Part shown: piece after piece, positions 48,119 to 57,269 of the stretch | How positions within the stretch are numbered: position 1 is the stretch's first letter | How the letters are laid out: the number at the start of each line of letters is the position of its first letter | From: Caulobacter vibrioides OR37 | Lineage (GTDB): Bacteria; Pseudomonadota; Alphaproteobacteria; Caulobacterales; Caulobacteraceae | Assembly: GCF_000372645.1 (NCBI RefSeq) | Contig: NZ_APMP01000008.1 | Location: forward strand, 1-64,000 | Direction: 5' to 3' | DNA: 64,000 nucleotides | Notes under the pieces: generated by a model | The model's input: only the letters and a program-made list of their open reading frames with translations | Told to the model about the DNA's origin: nothing | Databases searched by the model: none | Position numbers and translations under genes: made by a program

Positions 48119-48883
48119 ATGATCGCCGCCCTCGCTCTGGCCGCCGCCATCGCCTCGACCTCGCCGCGGATCGTCATCGCCAGCGACTCGACCGCCGCCA
48201 ACTATAGCCCGTCGCAGTATCCGCAGATGGGCTGGGGCATGGTGCTGAAGTGTTCCCTGGATCCGACCGTCGAGGTCGTGAACCTGGCGCGCGGCGGCCG
48301 TTCGACCAAGACCTTCATCGAGGAAGGCCTTTGGGACCAGCTAGTCGCCCAGCTGCGTCCCGGCGACACCGTGCTGATCCAGTTCGGCCACAACGACGCC
48401 GACACCAAGAAGATCGTCCGCTTCACGGATCCGAACGGCGCCTATGAGGTCAATCTACGACGTTTCGTGGCCGATGCGCGCGCCAAGCAGGCGACGCCCG
48501 TCCTGGTCACCCCGATCGCGCGCTGGGTGTGGGAGAACGGCGAGCCCAAGGACGCGCATGGTCCTTACGCCGCGACGATCCGCCGGGTCGCGGCCGACCT
48601 GAAGGTCCCGCTTGTCGATCTCGACGGCGACATGATGGCGGCGCTCAAGGCGAGGGGGCGGTTGGCGTCGCGCCAGCTCTATCTGCAATACGAACCCTAC
48701 GACCACATCGCCCGCTATCCCGAGGGCGTACATGACGACACCCACATCAACGAGCAAGGCGCGCGTTTGGGCGCCGCCTTGGTCGCGACCAGCCTTTCGA
48801 AGCTGAAGCTGCCGATCTCGCGCCACGTCCATCCGGCGCCATTGGACAACCAGGCCAAGCTGGGCGGACCGACCTGTCCCTGA
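48119..48883 (+). CDS. GDSL/SGNH rhamnogalacturonan acetylesterase
   Basis: A 254-residue exported serine esterase of the CE12-like SGNH group. A short signal-like N-terminus (about 1-15) precedes block I IVIASDSTAANYSPSQYPQMGWG (Ser in DST), block II NLARGGRSTKTFIEEGLWD (Gly), block III QFGHNDADTK (Asn) and block V VHDDTHINEQGA (Asp/His). It removes O-acetyl groups from galacturonate in rhamnogalacturonan so that lyases can act. It follows the rhamnose dehydrogenase on the same strand after 110 bp. A paralogous esterase lies at 58224-59444. Followed by palindromic repeats. Confidence 0.86.
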   Translation: MIAALALAAAIASTSPRIVIASDSTAANYSPSQYPQMGWGMVLKCSLDPTVEVVNLARGGRSTKTFIEEGLWDQLVAQLRPGDTVLIQFGHNDADTKKIVRFTDPNGAYEVNLRRFVADARAKQATPVLVTPIARWVWENGEPKDAHGPYAATIRRVAADLKVPLVDLDGDMMAALKARGRLASRQLYLQYEPYDHIARYPEGVHDDTHINEQGARLGAALVATSLSKLKLPISRHVHPAPLDNQAKLGGPTCP

Positions 48884-48892
48884 ACCATTCCC

Positions 48893-49010
48893 TCCGCCTT
48901 GATGGGGAGGGCTAAGGGGAGGGGAGCCGCGCCAGATGACGAGCGCCGTCGGCAGGTGATCGGCTCAGCGGCCACCCCCATCCCAACCCTTCCCCCATAA
49001 AGGGGAAGGG
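48893..49010. repeat. Palindromic repeats between convergent genes
   Basis: CCCTTCCCC (48987-48995) pairs with GGGGAAGGG (49002-49010), flanked by ACCCCCATCCC, the same unit as at 10701-10739. A related weaker stem CCCTCC/GGGGAGGG lies at about 48890-48910. Tail-to-tail between the acetylesterase and PL22 genes, so probably a bidirectional terminator. Confidence 0.65.
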
Positions 49011-49019
49011 CGATTTAGG

Positions 49020-50357
49020 TTACCGCGCCTTGGCGATCTCCACCGCATAGACCTGGTTCGCGCCCCACATGTTGGAGCGGAACACCAGCCACTTGCCGTC
49101 CGGCGTGAAGTTGACGTTCGGCTCCAGCCGATAGTCGTGGCCTCGCATGTCGACCAGGCGCTCGGCGTCCAGAACCCCCGGATGGATCAGGGCCTCCGCG
49201 CCGGGGGCGTGGATGCCCGCGACGTCCGGGATGGCGCGCGGCTTCAGCAGCACGATCCACTTGCCGTCCGGCGCATGGGCGACCATCTCGCTGTCGCCGC
49301 CGTCGCCGGCGAACAGCTTGCCGTCCGGCGAGCTGTTGAAGTGGACGGACCACGAATTGCGCTCCAGGTGCATCCAGGTGCGCTTGCCCGTGGCGATCTC
49401 GTAGCCGGCGACCCAGAAATCCTCGCCGCGCGGGGTCTGCAGGTCGTACCAGACGGTCTTGCCGTCGGCGCTGAACCATTCGTGGCCGGCGATCTCCATG
49501 TTCATGGTGCGCGTGTGGATCTTGACCGGCGTGTCGCCCGCCTTGTCCGTCCGGACCAGCCACAGGCGGTCGACCTTGTGCCAAGGCCCCTCGTGGCAGA
49601 ACATCAGCAGGCCGGGATCGGTTGGAGAGAACTGCAGGTGGTTCAGCCAGTCCGTGGCCTGGTGCACGACCTTACGCTCGCCGGTCACGGTGTTGATCGT
49701 GAAGATCTCCATCGGGATACGGCTGTCGAGACGCGCGTTCAGCTGCACCTCGCGCCCCTCGGCGTAGGAAAGCTCCTTGCCATCGGCGCTCTTCACGTCG
49801 TCGGGGTTCTTGGGCAGGGCGTCGGCCAGGTTCGGCGGGATCGGCACGTCGGTGCGCACCGCGACCCCGGCCAGCAGGGTCTCGTCGGCATTGATCGTCT
49901 GCAAGCTGCCGCGATCCATCTTGGCCACCTGGCGCGTGGCCTTGGTGTAGGGATCGGTGGCCATCACCGCCTTGGGACCCATCGGGTCGGCGGTGAGGTT
50001 CTGCTCGTAATAGACCGCGCCGGTCTTGCGACCCACGAACAGCAGCCGGACCTTGCCCTCGACGATCTTGGTCAACGCCCGGGTCTTCAGGTCCATGGCC
50101 GTGATGCCGGTCGGCGACGAGAAGACCAGGCGGTCGCCCTTGGGCGTATAGGCGTTGTAGTTGAAATAGAGGCTGGAGCTGCCGCCCTCGCGCGACAGGC
50201 GCACGATGCGGTGGCCGGTCGTCTTATCGATCCACTCCAGGGGCGCTTCGGGCGCGCCGGGCTTGGCGGCCGTCTGCATGTCTTGCGCGATCGCGGGGGC
50301 GCTGGCGACGCTCGCCAGCAGCAGGGCGGCCGCGCCGCCGATCAGAAACGATTTCAT
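49020..50357 (-). CDS. PL22 oligogalacturonate lyase, exported
   Basis: A 445-residue seven-bladed beta-propeller lyase of family PL22. Blade and active-site features: GHRIVRLSREGGSSSLYFNYN, WLNHLQFSPTDPGLLMFCHEGPW (His and Glu-His segment near the Mn site), EIAGHEWFSADGKTVWYD and YRLEPNVNFTPDGKWLVFRSN. It breaks short oligogalacturonides by beta-elimination. A clear signal peptide (about 1-25, ending AIAQ) predicts a periplasmic enzyme, unusual since characterised enterobacterial Ogl is cytoplasmic. The start overlaps the PL11 stop by 4 bp (ATGA). Could also act on unsaturated rhamnogalacturonan pieces. Confidence 0.86.
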   Translation of the reverse strand: MKSFLIGGAAALLLASVASAPAIAQDMQTAAKPGAPEAPLEWIDKTTGHRIVRLSREGGSSSLYFNYNAYTPKGDRLVFSSPTGITAMDLKTRALTKIVEGKVRLLFVGRKTGAVYYEQNLTADPMGPKAVMATDPYTKATRQVAKMDRGSLQTINADETLLAGVAVRTDVPIPPNLADALPKNPDDVKSADGKELSYAEGREVQLNARLDSRIPMEIFTINTVTGERKVVHQATDWLNHLQFSPTDPGLLMFCHEGPWHKVDRLWLVRTDKAGDTPVKIHTRTMNMEIAGHEWFSADGKTVWYDLQTPRGEDFWVAGYEIATGKRTWMHLERNSWSVHFNSSPDGKLFAGDGGDSEMVAHAPDGKWIVLLKPRAIPDVAGIHAPGAEALIHPGVLDAERLVDMRGHDYRLEPNVNFTPDGKWLVFRSNMWGANQVYAVEIAKAR

Positions 50358-52312
50358 TGGGACGCTTTCCGGGTGACGATGGCCGCGGGCGTTGGGGTGT
50401 TCATGCCCTGGCCGAGATAGAAGCTGGTGTGCGGCGGTTGGTTGTAGGCGGTGTTCTGCCAGGCGATCGAGACGCGGTACTGCGGATCGTGCATCAGGGT
50501 CACGAGGCGGCGCTCGGTGGGGTAGGGCGTCTCGTAGATCCGCAGGGATTTGTTGTCCTCGGCCCGCCAGATCACCTCCTCGCGCCAGTCGCCCAGGATG
50601 TCGGCCGACAGGGCTGGCGTGGCCTTGGTGCCGTTGTTCGACAGCACGCCCTCGGCGGTCAGCAGAGGCACGGACTGGCCGGTCTTCCAGTCCCACTTGC
50701 TGATCTGGTTCTTGTCGAGAAGCTCGCGCAGGTCGTCGCCGTCCCACCAGATGGCGAAGTTGGTCTGGCGGGGGTGCTTGACGCCCTCGATGACCTTGCC
50801 TTGGGCGGTATAGAGCGCGTCCTGGTTCGCCCCCCAAGCCTCCTCGCCCGGGAAGCGCGGGTCGATGTCGGCGGTCAGGCCTCGCCCGGCGTCATGGTCC
50901 GACGGCGTGCTCCACAGCACCTTCCCTGTGCGGGCGTCCAGCATGGCCGCGCCGATGCCGCCGTTGTTCTTCATCTCCTCGTGGACGCCGAACTTCTCCA
51001 GGCCCGGGCGGGTGGGATCCAGGTCGCCGACATGCATGGCGTCACCGTGGAAGAGGCGGGCGCTCCACAGGCCCTTGCCGTTGTCGTCGATCGCCATCGA
51101 GCCGTAGATGATCTCGTCACGACCGTCGCCGTCGACATCGGCGACGCTGAGCTGGTGGTTGCCCTGGCCGCCATAGGCCTCGTTGCCCGGCGCGGCGCTA
51201 TCGAACAGCCAGCGCTGGGTCAGCTTGCCGTCCCGGAAATCCCAGGCGGCGATGGTCGAGCGGCCGTAGTAGCCGCGGGCCATGATGATGCTGGGCCGTT
51301 GGCCGTCGAGATAGGCCGTGCCGGCCAGAAAGCGGTCGGAGCGGTTGCCGTAGCCGTCGCCCCAGATCTCCGTCATCTGCGCCACGGTGGGCGCATCGGT
51401 GCGCGGATCGCGCGGCGGCGCATAGGGGGCGCTGACCAGGGCCTTGCCGGTCGCGCCTTCGAAGATGGTCAGGAACTCGGGACCCTTGAGAATCCGGCCC
51501 TGGATCTTGGCGACCTTGGTCCCATCGGCCTTGACCTCGGCGCCGGTGCGGTCGGCCTGAGGACGCTCGCCGCCGGTCTCGCGCCAGTCGGCGTTGGGAT
51601 CGCCCAGCACCTTGCCGGTCCCGTCGATCGTGCCGTCGCTGGTGCGCATGGCGACCTCGGCCTTGCCGTCGCCGTCGTAGTCATAGACCTGGAACTGGGT
51701 GTAATGCGCCCCGGCCCGGATGTTGCGGCCCAGGTCGATGCGCCACAGGCGCTTGCCTTCCAAGGTATAGGCGTCGAGATAGACGTCGCCGGTGTAGCCG
51801 CCGAAGGCGTTGTCCTTAGAGTTGGTCGGGTCCCATTTCAGGATGATCTCGTAGCGGCCATCGCCGTCCAGATCGCCGACGCTGGCGTCGTTGGCGGTGT
51901 AGGTATAGGCCTGTCCCGTCGGCGTGACCCCGCCGGGCGGCGGCTCGATCGGGATCGTCAGGTAGCCGTCGGTCCAGACCTGGGCCGGCTTGCTGTCTGG
52001 GCCTTCCTCACCCTTGCTGACCAGGCGCACGGTGTAGCCGCCCGCGCCCGACGTCTTGTCGACGAAGTTCGTGGCGCCCGTCAGGAGCTTGGCGTTCAGC
52101 TTCTTGCCGCCCTTGTAGAGGTTGAAGGCCGCGCCCGCCGGGTCGTCGCCCAGCAGCCGCCAACTGACCAGGACGCCACCGCCCGCGGCGGGCGCGGCGA
52201 CCACGCCGCGATCCAGCGATTCCATCCAGCGCGGGGCGGCCTGGGTTGCGCCGGTCGCCAGCAGCGCGATCGCGCAGGCGGCGGCCGTGAGTGTTGTTGC
52301 CGTTGGAGTCAT
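50354..52312 (-). CDS. PL11 rhamnogalacturonan lyase
   Basis: A 652-residue exported endolyase of family PL11 (YesW/YesX type), which cuts the Rha-GalA backbone of rhamnogalacturonan I by beta-elimination. A signal peptide (about 1-25, ending TQAA) is followed by RWMESLDRGVVAAPAAGGGVLVSWRLLG, the family's N-terminal FN3-like start, then an eight-bladed propeller with several calcium loops: DLDGDGRYE, DYDGDGKAE and DVDGDGRDE. Other family marks are HEEMKNNGGIGAAML, FAIWWDGDDLRELLD and LGDWREEVIWR. First gene of a two-gene operon with PL22, divergent from the PL26 gene. Confidence 0.92.
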   Translation of the reverse strand: MTPTATTLTAAACAIALLATGATQAAPRWMESLDRGVVAAPAAGGGVLVSWRLLGDDPAGAAFNLYKGGKKLNAKLLTGATNFVDKTSGAGGYTVRLVSKGEEGPDSKPAQVWTDGYLTIPIEPPPGGVTPTGQAYTYTANDASVGDLDGDGRYEIILKWDPTNSKDNAFGGYTGDVYLDAYTLEGKRLWRIDLGRNIRAGAHYTQFQVYDYDGDGKAEVAMRTSDGTIDGTGKVLGDPNADWRETGGERPQADRTGAEVKADGTKVAKIQGRILKGPEFLTIFEGATGKALVSAPYAPPRDPRTDAPTVAQMTEIWGDGYGNRSDRFLAGTAYLDGQRPSIIMARGYYGRSTIAAWDFRDGKLTQRWLFDSAAPGNEAYGGQGNHQLSVADVDGDGRDEIIYGSMAIDDNGKGLWSARLFHGDAMHVGDLDPTRPGLEKFGVHEEMKNNGGIGAAMLDARTGKVLWSTPSDHDAGRGLTADIDPRFPGEEAWGANQDALYTAQGKVIEGVKHPRQTNFAIWWDGDDLRELLDKNQISKWDWKTGQSVPLLTAEGVLSNNGTKATPALSADILGDWREEVIWRAEDNKSLRIYETPYPTERRLVTLMHDPQYRVSIAWQNTAYNQPPHTSFYLGQGMNTPTPAAIVTRKASQ

Positions 52313-52455
52313 GAGCGCGTCCTCCCTCGAAAGCCCTAAGCGATCCCGGGTTGCGCCGTTCGGCTTCTCTATGGCGGGCCAGCATCGGAGCCCGCTCAGG
52401 ATCGCTGAAGGTTACATCACGAAACCCACATGGTGTCTTCCCATAAAATGCATTG

Positions 52456-52483
52456 ATCTCTCAACATGTGACACTAGAGTGTC
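52456..52483. promoter_or_regulatory. Candidate operators between PL11 and PL26 genes
   Basis: ATCTCTCAACATGTGACA (52456-52473) matches 14 of 18 bases of ATCTCTCATTATATGAGA upstream of the TonB receptor at 59821-59838. Overlapping it, GACACT-AG-AGTGTC (52470-52483) is a perfect 6-bp inverted repeat. They lie in the divergent promoter region 52313-52542 and could bind the IclR or another pectin regulator. Confidence 0.45.
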
Positions 52484-52542
52484 TGTGTTCATAATGGGCG
52501 CGTGCGCGAGCTGGGCGGCCCGAGGTGCTAAGGAGCGTTCGC

Positions 52543-55221
52543 GTGATCAAGGGAGCGACGCGTCGCGGCGTGCTGGTGTCGAGCCTCGCGCTCACGGTCG
52601 TCGCTCCGGAGGCCGCGCGGGCCGCCAAGCCCCCGCCGGTCCTGGCCGACCTGCACTGGCTGGGCGACGCCCCGCCCCGGGCGCCGGGCGCGGCCGTCTG
52701 GGGAACGCCTTGGCCGCGCGGGACGGTCAAGGCGAAGACGCCGCTGACGGCGGCGGGACCGGATGGACAGGCGCTGCCGCTGCAAAGCTGGCCGCTGGCC
52801 TACTGGCCCGACGGGTCGCTGAAATGGACCGGCCACGCGATCTCGGGCGCGCCGGCTAAAGGTTTCCAGGTCAAGCCCGGCAAGCCGATCGCGCCCGCCA
52901 AACCCGTCCAGGTTCGCGAGACGCCGGAGCGCATCGAGGTCGCCGCCGGCGATCTGGTCTGCCGTTTCGCTCGCGCCGGCGGTCATCTGATCGAGAGCGT
53001 CAGCCTGGCGGGCCGCGAGACCTTGAGCCGCGGACGGCTCGTCTGCCTGAACCAGACCTTGCCGCCGGGCGATCTCGCGCCGCGCGAGACCCAGGTCTTC
53101 GAGGGCGTGATCGATACGGTCGCCGTCGAGCAGCGGGGTCCGGTGCGGGCGGTGGTGCGTTTCGAGGGCAAGCATCGCGGCGCGGGGCGGGATTGGCTGC
53201 CGTTCACCGTCCGCGTCGCGATCGACGTCGAGGGACGGCTGACCCTGACCCACAGCTTCGTGTTCGACGGCGACGGGAACAAGGACTTCATCGCCGGCCT
53301 GGGGATCCGCTTCGACGTCCCGCTGACCGACGAGCCCCACAACCGGCATGTGCGCTTCGCCGGGGAAGGCGAGGGGATGTGGGGCGAGGCCGTTCGCAAC
53401 ATCCCTGGCTGGCAGCCGGTCAAGTTCGCCCTGGCCAGCAAGTTCCAGGACCAGCTACGCGGCGAACGCGCGCCTAACCTGGCGTCGATGGACGCCAAGA
53501 CCCGCGACCAGCTGGCCACCGTGCCCGCCTGGGATGGCTACCGCCTGTTCCAGGGCGACGCCGACGCCTTCGCGATCGACAAGCGCACGAACGCCAAGAG
53601 CAGCTGGCTGCGCGCCGATCATGGCGGCCGTTCGCCTGGCTTCGGCTATGTCGGCGGCGTCTCGGGCGGGGTCGCCTTCGGCTTGCGCCACTTCTGGCAG
53701 CGCCATCCGACGGGGCTCGAGATCGAGGGCGCCACGACCGACGCCGCCACCGTGACGCTCTGGCTATGGTCGCCCCAGGCCCAGGCCATGGACCTGCGCC
53801 ACTATAGCGACCTCGCCCACGGGCTGGAGATCCAGTACGAGGACGTCGAGGCCGGCCATTCGACGCCGCTGGGCGTCGCGCGCACCAACCAGGTCTTCTT
53901 GTGGCCGGTGGCCGCCACGCCCACGCGCGAGGCGCTGTCGGGCATGGCGCGAACCACCGCCGAGCCGCCCCTGCCGGTCGGCGCGCCGGCCTACTACCAC
54001 ACCTGCGGCGTGTTCGGCGTCTGGGCGCCGATCGATCGCTCCACCCCGGTGAAAGCCAAGCTGGAGGCCGCCCACGAGCGTCTGCTGGGCTTCTACCAGC
54101 ATGAGATCGAGCAGCGACGCTGGTACGGGTTCTGGGACCACGGCGACGTGATGCACACCTACGACCAGGACCGGCACGTCTGGCGCTACGACGTCGGAGG
54201 CTATGCTTGGGACAACAGCGAGCTCGTGCCCGACCTCTGGCTCTGGACCGCGTTCCTGCGCACGGGCCGCGCCGACATCTTCCGCATGGCCGAGGCCATG
54301 ACCCGCCACACCGGCGAAGTCGACGTCTATCATCTCGGCCCATTCAAGGGTCTGGGCTCGCGGCACAATGTCAGCCACTGGGGCGACGGGGCCAAGGAGG
54401 CGCGGATCAGCCAGTCGCTGCTGCGCCGCCACTACTACTACCTGACCGCCGATGAGCGGACCGGCGACCTGATGGCCAGTCTGGTCGACGCCGACCACGC
54501 GCTGCTGGCGGTCAATCCGGTCCGCAAGGTGGCCGAAAAGACCGACTATCCGACCCAGGCTCGCACCGGTCCGGATTGGTTCGCCTTCGCCAGCAACTGG
54601 CTGACGGCCTGGGAGCGGACCGGCGACACGAAATGGCGCGACAAGATCGTCAGGGGGCTGAACGCCATCGCCGCCTCGTCCAACGGCATGTTCTCGGGGC
54701 CGCCGTTCGGCTACGACCCGGCCACCGCCACGCTCTACGACCCCAAGACCGCGTTCACGACCAGCTATCACCTGGTCACGATCATGGGCGGGGCCGAGCT
54801 GGTGTTCGAGCTGGACGGGCTGATCGACGATCCGGCCTGGACCAAGGCCTGGACCCGCTTCTGCGTCTTCTATAACGCGCCTCTGGCCGAGCGGCGGGCG
54901 GCGCTGGGGCCCAAGGCGGTCGATCGGATTTTCGAGTTCCCCGTCTGGCACGCGCGCCTGACGGCTTGGGCCTCGAAGAAGCTGAACGACCCGGCCCTGG
55001 CCCAGCGCGCCTGGAAGGAGTTCCTGGCCAAGACCAAGAGCGGTCAGGAGGGCAGCCCCGCGCCGATCAGTCGGGTGGAAGGACCCATGGTGCTCAAGCC
55101 GATCGACGAGATGGCCAATGTCTCGACAAACCAGTCGTCGCAGTGGGCGCTGAACCTGTTCGAGCTCTTGGCCCTGGTCGGCGACGCCGCGCCGGATGCC
55201 CTACCGCCCGGTTGGGAGTAG
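52543..55221 (+). CDS. PL26-type exo-rhamnogalacturonan lyase
   Basis: A large exported enzyme (892 residues) of the PcRGLX-like exo-rhamnogalacturonan lyase family (PL26). The N-terminus has TRR and a hydrophobic stretch ending EAARA, resembling a Tat signal. Three domains follow: a beta sandwich (about 30-200, PRAPGAAVWGTPWPRGTVKA), a middle domain, and an (alpha/alpha)-barrel with RRWYGFWDHGDVMHTYDQDRH, GYAWDNSELVPDLWLWTAFL and GLGSRHNVSHWGDGAKEARIS. It releases unsaturated disaccharide units from rhamnogalacturonan ends. GTG 52543 has AGGAG 7 bases upstream; GTG 52525 is an alternative. Its 3' end overlaps the convergent DUF6250 gene by 21 bp. Confidence 0.86.
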   Translation: MIKGATRRGVLVSSLALTVVAPEAARAAKPPPVLADLHWLGDAPPRAPGAAVWGTPWPRGTVKAKTPLTAAGPDGQALPLQSWPLAYWPDGSLKWTGHAISGAPAKGFQVKPGKPIAPAKPVQVRETPERIEVAAGDLVCRFARAGGHLIESVSLAGRETLSRGRLVCLNQTLPPGDLAPRETQVFEGVIDTVAVEQRGPVRAVVRFEGKHRGAGRDWLPFTVRVAIDVEGRLTLTHSFVFDGDGNKDFIAGLGIRFDVPLTDEPHNRHVRFAGEGEGMWGEAVRNIPGWQPVKFALASKFQDQLRGERAPNLASMDAKTRDQLATVPAWDGYRLFQGDADAFAIDKRTNAKSSWLRADHGGRSPGFGYVGGVSGGVAFGLRHFWQRHPTGLEIEGATTDAATVTLWLWSPQAQAMDLRHYSDLAHGLEIQYEDVEAGHSTPLGVARTNQVFLWPVAATPTREALSGMARTTAEPPLPVGAPAYYHTCGVFGVWAPIDRSTPVKAKLEAAHERLLGFYQHEIEQRRWYGFWDHGDVMHTYDQDRHVWRYDVGGYAWDNSELVPDLWLWTAFLRTGRADIFRMAEAMTRHTGEVDVYHLGPFKGLGSRHNVSHWGDGAKEARISQSLLRRHYYYLTADERTGDLMASLVDADHALLAVNPVRKVAEKTDYPTQARTGPDWFAFASNWLTAWERTGDTKWRDKIVRGLNAIAASSNGMFSGPPFGYDPATATLYDPKTAFTTSYHLVTIMGGAELVFELDGLIDDPAWTKAWTRFCVFYNAPLAERRAALGPKAVDRIFEFPVWHARLTAWASKKLNDPALAQRAWKEFLAKTKSGQEGSPAPISRVEGPMVLKPIDEMANVSTNQSSQWALNLFELLALVGDAAPDALPPGWE

Positions 55222-55887
55222 GCCGTAAACTTGGAAGTTCCGGATCCGCAGATGGCTCTGCGTGGTCCGGAGCGCGAACCAGCCGCGCGTATAGGGCGAG
55301 GGATCGTGGTGCTCGAACAAGCGCCGGCCGTCGCTCCAGTATTCGATGCGCTCGCCGTCGGCGACCAGACGCACCGTGGCCCAGCGATTGGGGGTCAGCA
55401 TCTCGTCGGCGGCCGAATGGTCGTGGCGCGGCAGGAGCGGCCGCTCGCCCGCGCGCCCGACATAGCGGCGAAAGCGCGTCGAGGTGTTGGCGTTGCCGCC
55501 CTGGCCCACATAGTAGGTCTTCAGCGTGTCGTAGTCGGCGAACGCCCCCGAGCGCGGGTGGTCCAGCGGCGATCCGCCGTCGACCTCGCGGGCCATCCAG
55601 AAACAGTTGAGGTCGCTGACCCGGTCGAACGCGCCGCCGGCCGAGACGGCCTGGGCCTTGTAGGTGATGGCGATGGGACCGACCAGTTCCGGCTTGAACC
55701 AGGCCGTGAAGCCGGCCGGCGCCACGATGTCCAGAACGCCGTCCCTTGCCGAGACCATCGCGGGTTTCTCGGCCTCGACCGCCCAGCGCTTCAGGCCGTG
55801 GCGGAAGTCGTCCGAGAAGAGGCGCTTGCCCTGGCCCGCGAACGGCGTGCCGGCGAGGCCCGCCAGCAGAGCGCGGCGGTCGAGCAT
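55201..55887 (-). CDS. DUF6250 domain protein (exported, pectin locus)
   Basis: A 228-residue exported protein with a Tat/Sec-like signal (MLDRRALLAGLAGTPFAGQG) and a DUF6250 beta-sandwich (concanavalin-like): LFSDDFRHGLKRWAVEAEKP, GFTAWFKPELVGPIAITYKA, LNCFWMARE, KTYYVGQGGNANTSTRFRRY and WSDGRRLFEHHDPSPYTRGW. The biochemical role of the family is not known to me; the jelly-roll and exported location suggest glycan binding or lyase action. ATG 55887 overlaps the GH28 stop (ATGA). Last gene of the esterase/GH28 operon and convergent, overlapping by 21 bp, with the PL26 gene. Confidence 0.78.
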   Translation of the reverse strand: MLDRRALLAGLAGTPFAGQGKRLFSDDFRHGLKRWAVEAEKPAMVSARDGVLDIVAPAGFTAWFKPELVGPIAITYKAQAVSAGGAFDRVSDLNCFWMAREVDGGSPLDHPRSGAFADYDTLKTYYVGQGGNANTSTRFRRYVGRAGERPLLPRHDHSAADEMLTPNRWATVRLVADGERIEYWSDGRRLFEHHDPSPYTRGWFALRTTQSHLRIRNFQVYGLLPTGR

Positions 55888-57269
55888 CACGCGGCGACCT
55901 CGCGGACATTCTCGAACAGGCGCTCGGGACGCGGGTCGGGCGTCGCGGTCTCGATGGTCAGGTTGTCGATCCTCAGCCCGTCGACATGCCGCGCCCACAG
56001 GCCGCAGACCGGGGAGGGGCCGAACATGCTGGGTTCTGGATAGGCGTCGGGCAGGTCGCCCGGCCGGCGCTCGCTCCATTCCGCGGCGCCGCCGCCGCGA
56101 TAGGACAGGCGGATGTTGGAGAGCGTCACGTCCTGGATCGGCGAGGCCGGCAAACCCGCCAGCGTGGCCGCGTAGTCGGGCAGGACGTCGAAAGCGTCGA
56201 TGTCGCGCAGCACGATGTTGCGCATCGCCCCCAGCGGCGTGCCTTCCGGGCCGCGCCGCCGGTCGCCGACGCGCAGGAAGATCGGGGCGGTGGTCACCTC
56301 CCGCAGATGCAGCCGCTCACAGACCACGTTCTCCATCGTGCCGCCGTCCACAACCTCCAGGGCCAGGCCCCGCGAGCGCACGAAACGGCAGTCGCGGATG
56401 GTGATGTCCTTGAAGCCGCCGTTGGACTCCGTGCCCAGCTTGATGCGGCCGGTGACGCGATCCTGGTCGGGCGAGACCTGCTGGGTCCGGCCAAAGGTCC
56501 CGTCCAGCATCGTGCCGAGATCGAAGCCGCTGACCTCGCAGTGCTCGATGATGACGTTCTCCGTCGCGATCGGCTCGCCCAGCGCCAGGGAGCTCTTGAG
56601 CACGATGGCGTCGTCGTTGGGCGTGTTCACCCGGCAGCCCGCGACCAGCACGTCGCGGCAGGCGTCAATGTCCAGGCCGTCGCGGTTGGTGTCGACCACG
56701 AGGTCGCGCAGGATCAGGTCTTCGCAGCCCGTCGCCAGCACCGCGAAGTGACCGCCGCGAGAAATCGTCAGCCCCTCGATCCGCGCGCGCTTGACGCGCT
56801 TCAGGGCGATGGCCTTGTTGCCCAGGCCCGCCATGGCCTCGACCCGCGGCGACAGCTCGGCCATCGCCTCGGCCGAGAGACCGGCCATGCTGAGGGGGAA
56901 CTCGCCGGCCTGCTTTCGCCAGCGGGAGCCGGGGCCTTCGCGGGTTAGGCCGGCGCCGTCGATGCGGCCGGGACCGATAATGGCGACATCCTCGACGTCC
57001 TCGCCCCAGATCAGGCTGTTATGCCAGTGCGAGTGGCCGAAATCCTGCCAGAGGTCATGCGGATTGGGCTCGGCGGGATCGTAGGCGCCGCCGTGTCGGG
57101 CCGGGTCGGCCGCTTCCAGCACGCAGCCCTCTTCCAGCCGCAGGGTGACGCCGCTGAGCAGGCGGATCGAGAACGACAGGTGGCGGCCCGCCGGCAGCAC
57201 GACCTCGCCGCCGCCGCGCGCGTGGGCGGCGACGATGGCGGCGTTGATGGCGTCGGTCGCGAGCTTCAC
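55887..57269 (-). CDS. GH28 polygalacturonase-family protein, atypical
   Basis: A 460-residue parallel beta-helix protein of the GH28 family (polygalacturonase/rhamnogalacturonase). Present: TNRDG at 194-198 and the acidic pair DD at 219-220 (VNTPNDDAIVLKSS), and RIK at 275-277. The usual GHG motif is replaced by GFDLGT at 248-253, so the conserved His is missing. No signal peptide precedes the fold (MKLATDAINAAIVAAHARGG), and the start is fixed by a 4-bp overlap with the upstream esterase gene, so it is likely cytoplasmic. It may act on imported oligosaccharides with altered chemistry, or be a divergent exo-enzyme. Confidence 0.82.
   Translation of the reverse strand: MKLATDAINAAIVAAHARGGGEVVLPAGRHLSFSIRLLSGVTLRLEEGCVLEAADPARHGGAYDPAEPNPHDLWQDFGHSHWHNSLIWGEDVEDVAIIGPGRIDGAGLTREGPGSRWRKQAGEFPLSMAGLSAEAMAELSPRVEAMAGLGNKAIALKRVKRARIEGLTISRGGHFAVLATGCEDLILRDLVVDTNRDGLDIDACRDVLVAGCRVNTPNDDAIVLKSSLALGEPIATENVIIEHCEVSGFDLGTMLDGTFGRTQQVSPDQDRVTGRIKLGTESNGGFKDITIRDCRFVRSRGLALEVVDGGTMENVVCERLHLREVTTAPIFLRVGDRRRGPEGTPLGAMRNIVLRDIDAFDVLPDYAATLAGLPASPIQDVTLSNIRLSYRGGGAAEWSERRPGDLPDAYPEPSMFGPSPVCGLWARHVDGLRIDNLTIETATPDPRPERLFENVREVAA

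Noticed and set aside
50357-52339. 660-codon plus-strand frame opposite the PL11 gene
   Set aside because: Val/Gly/Ala shadow of the lyase; the minus-strand protein has calcium loops and a signal peptide.
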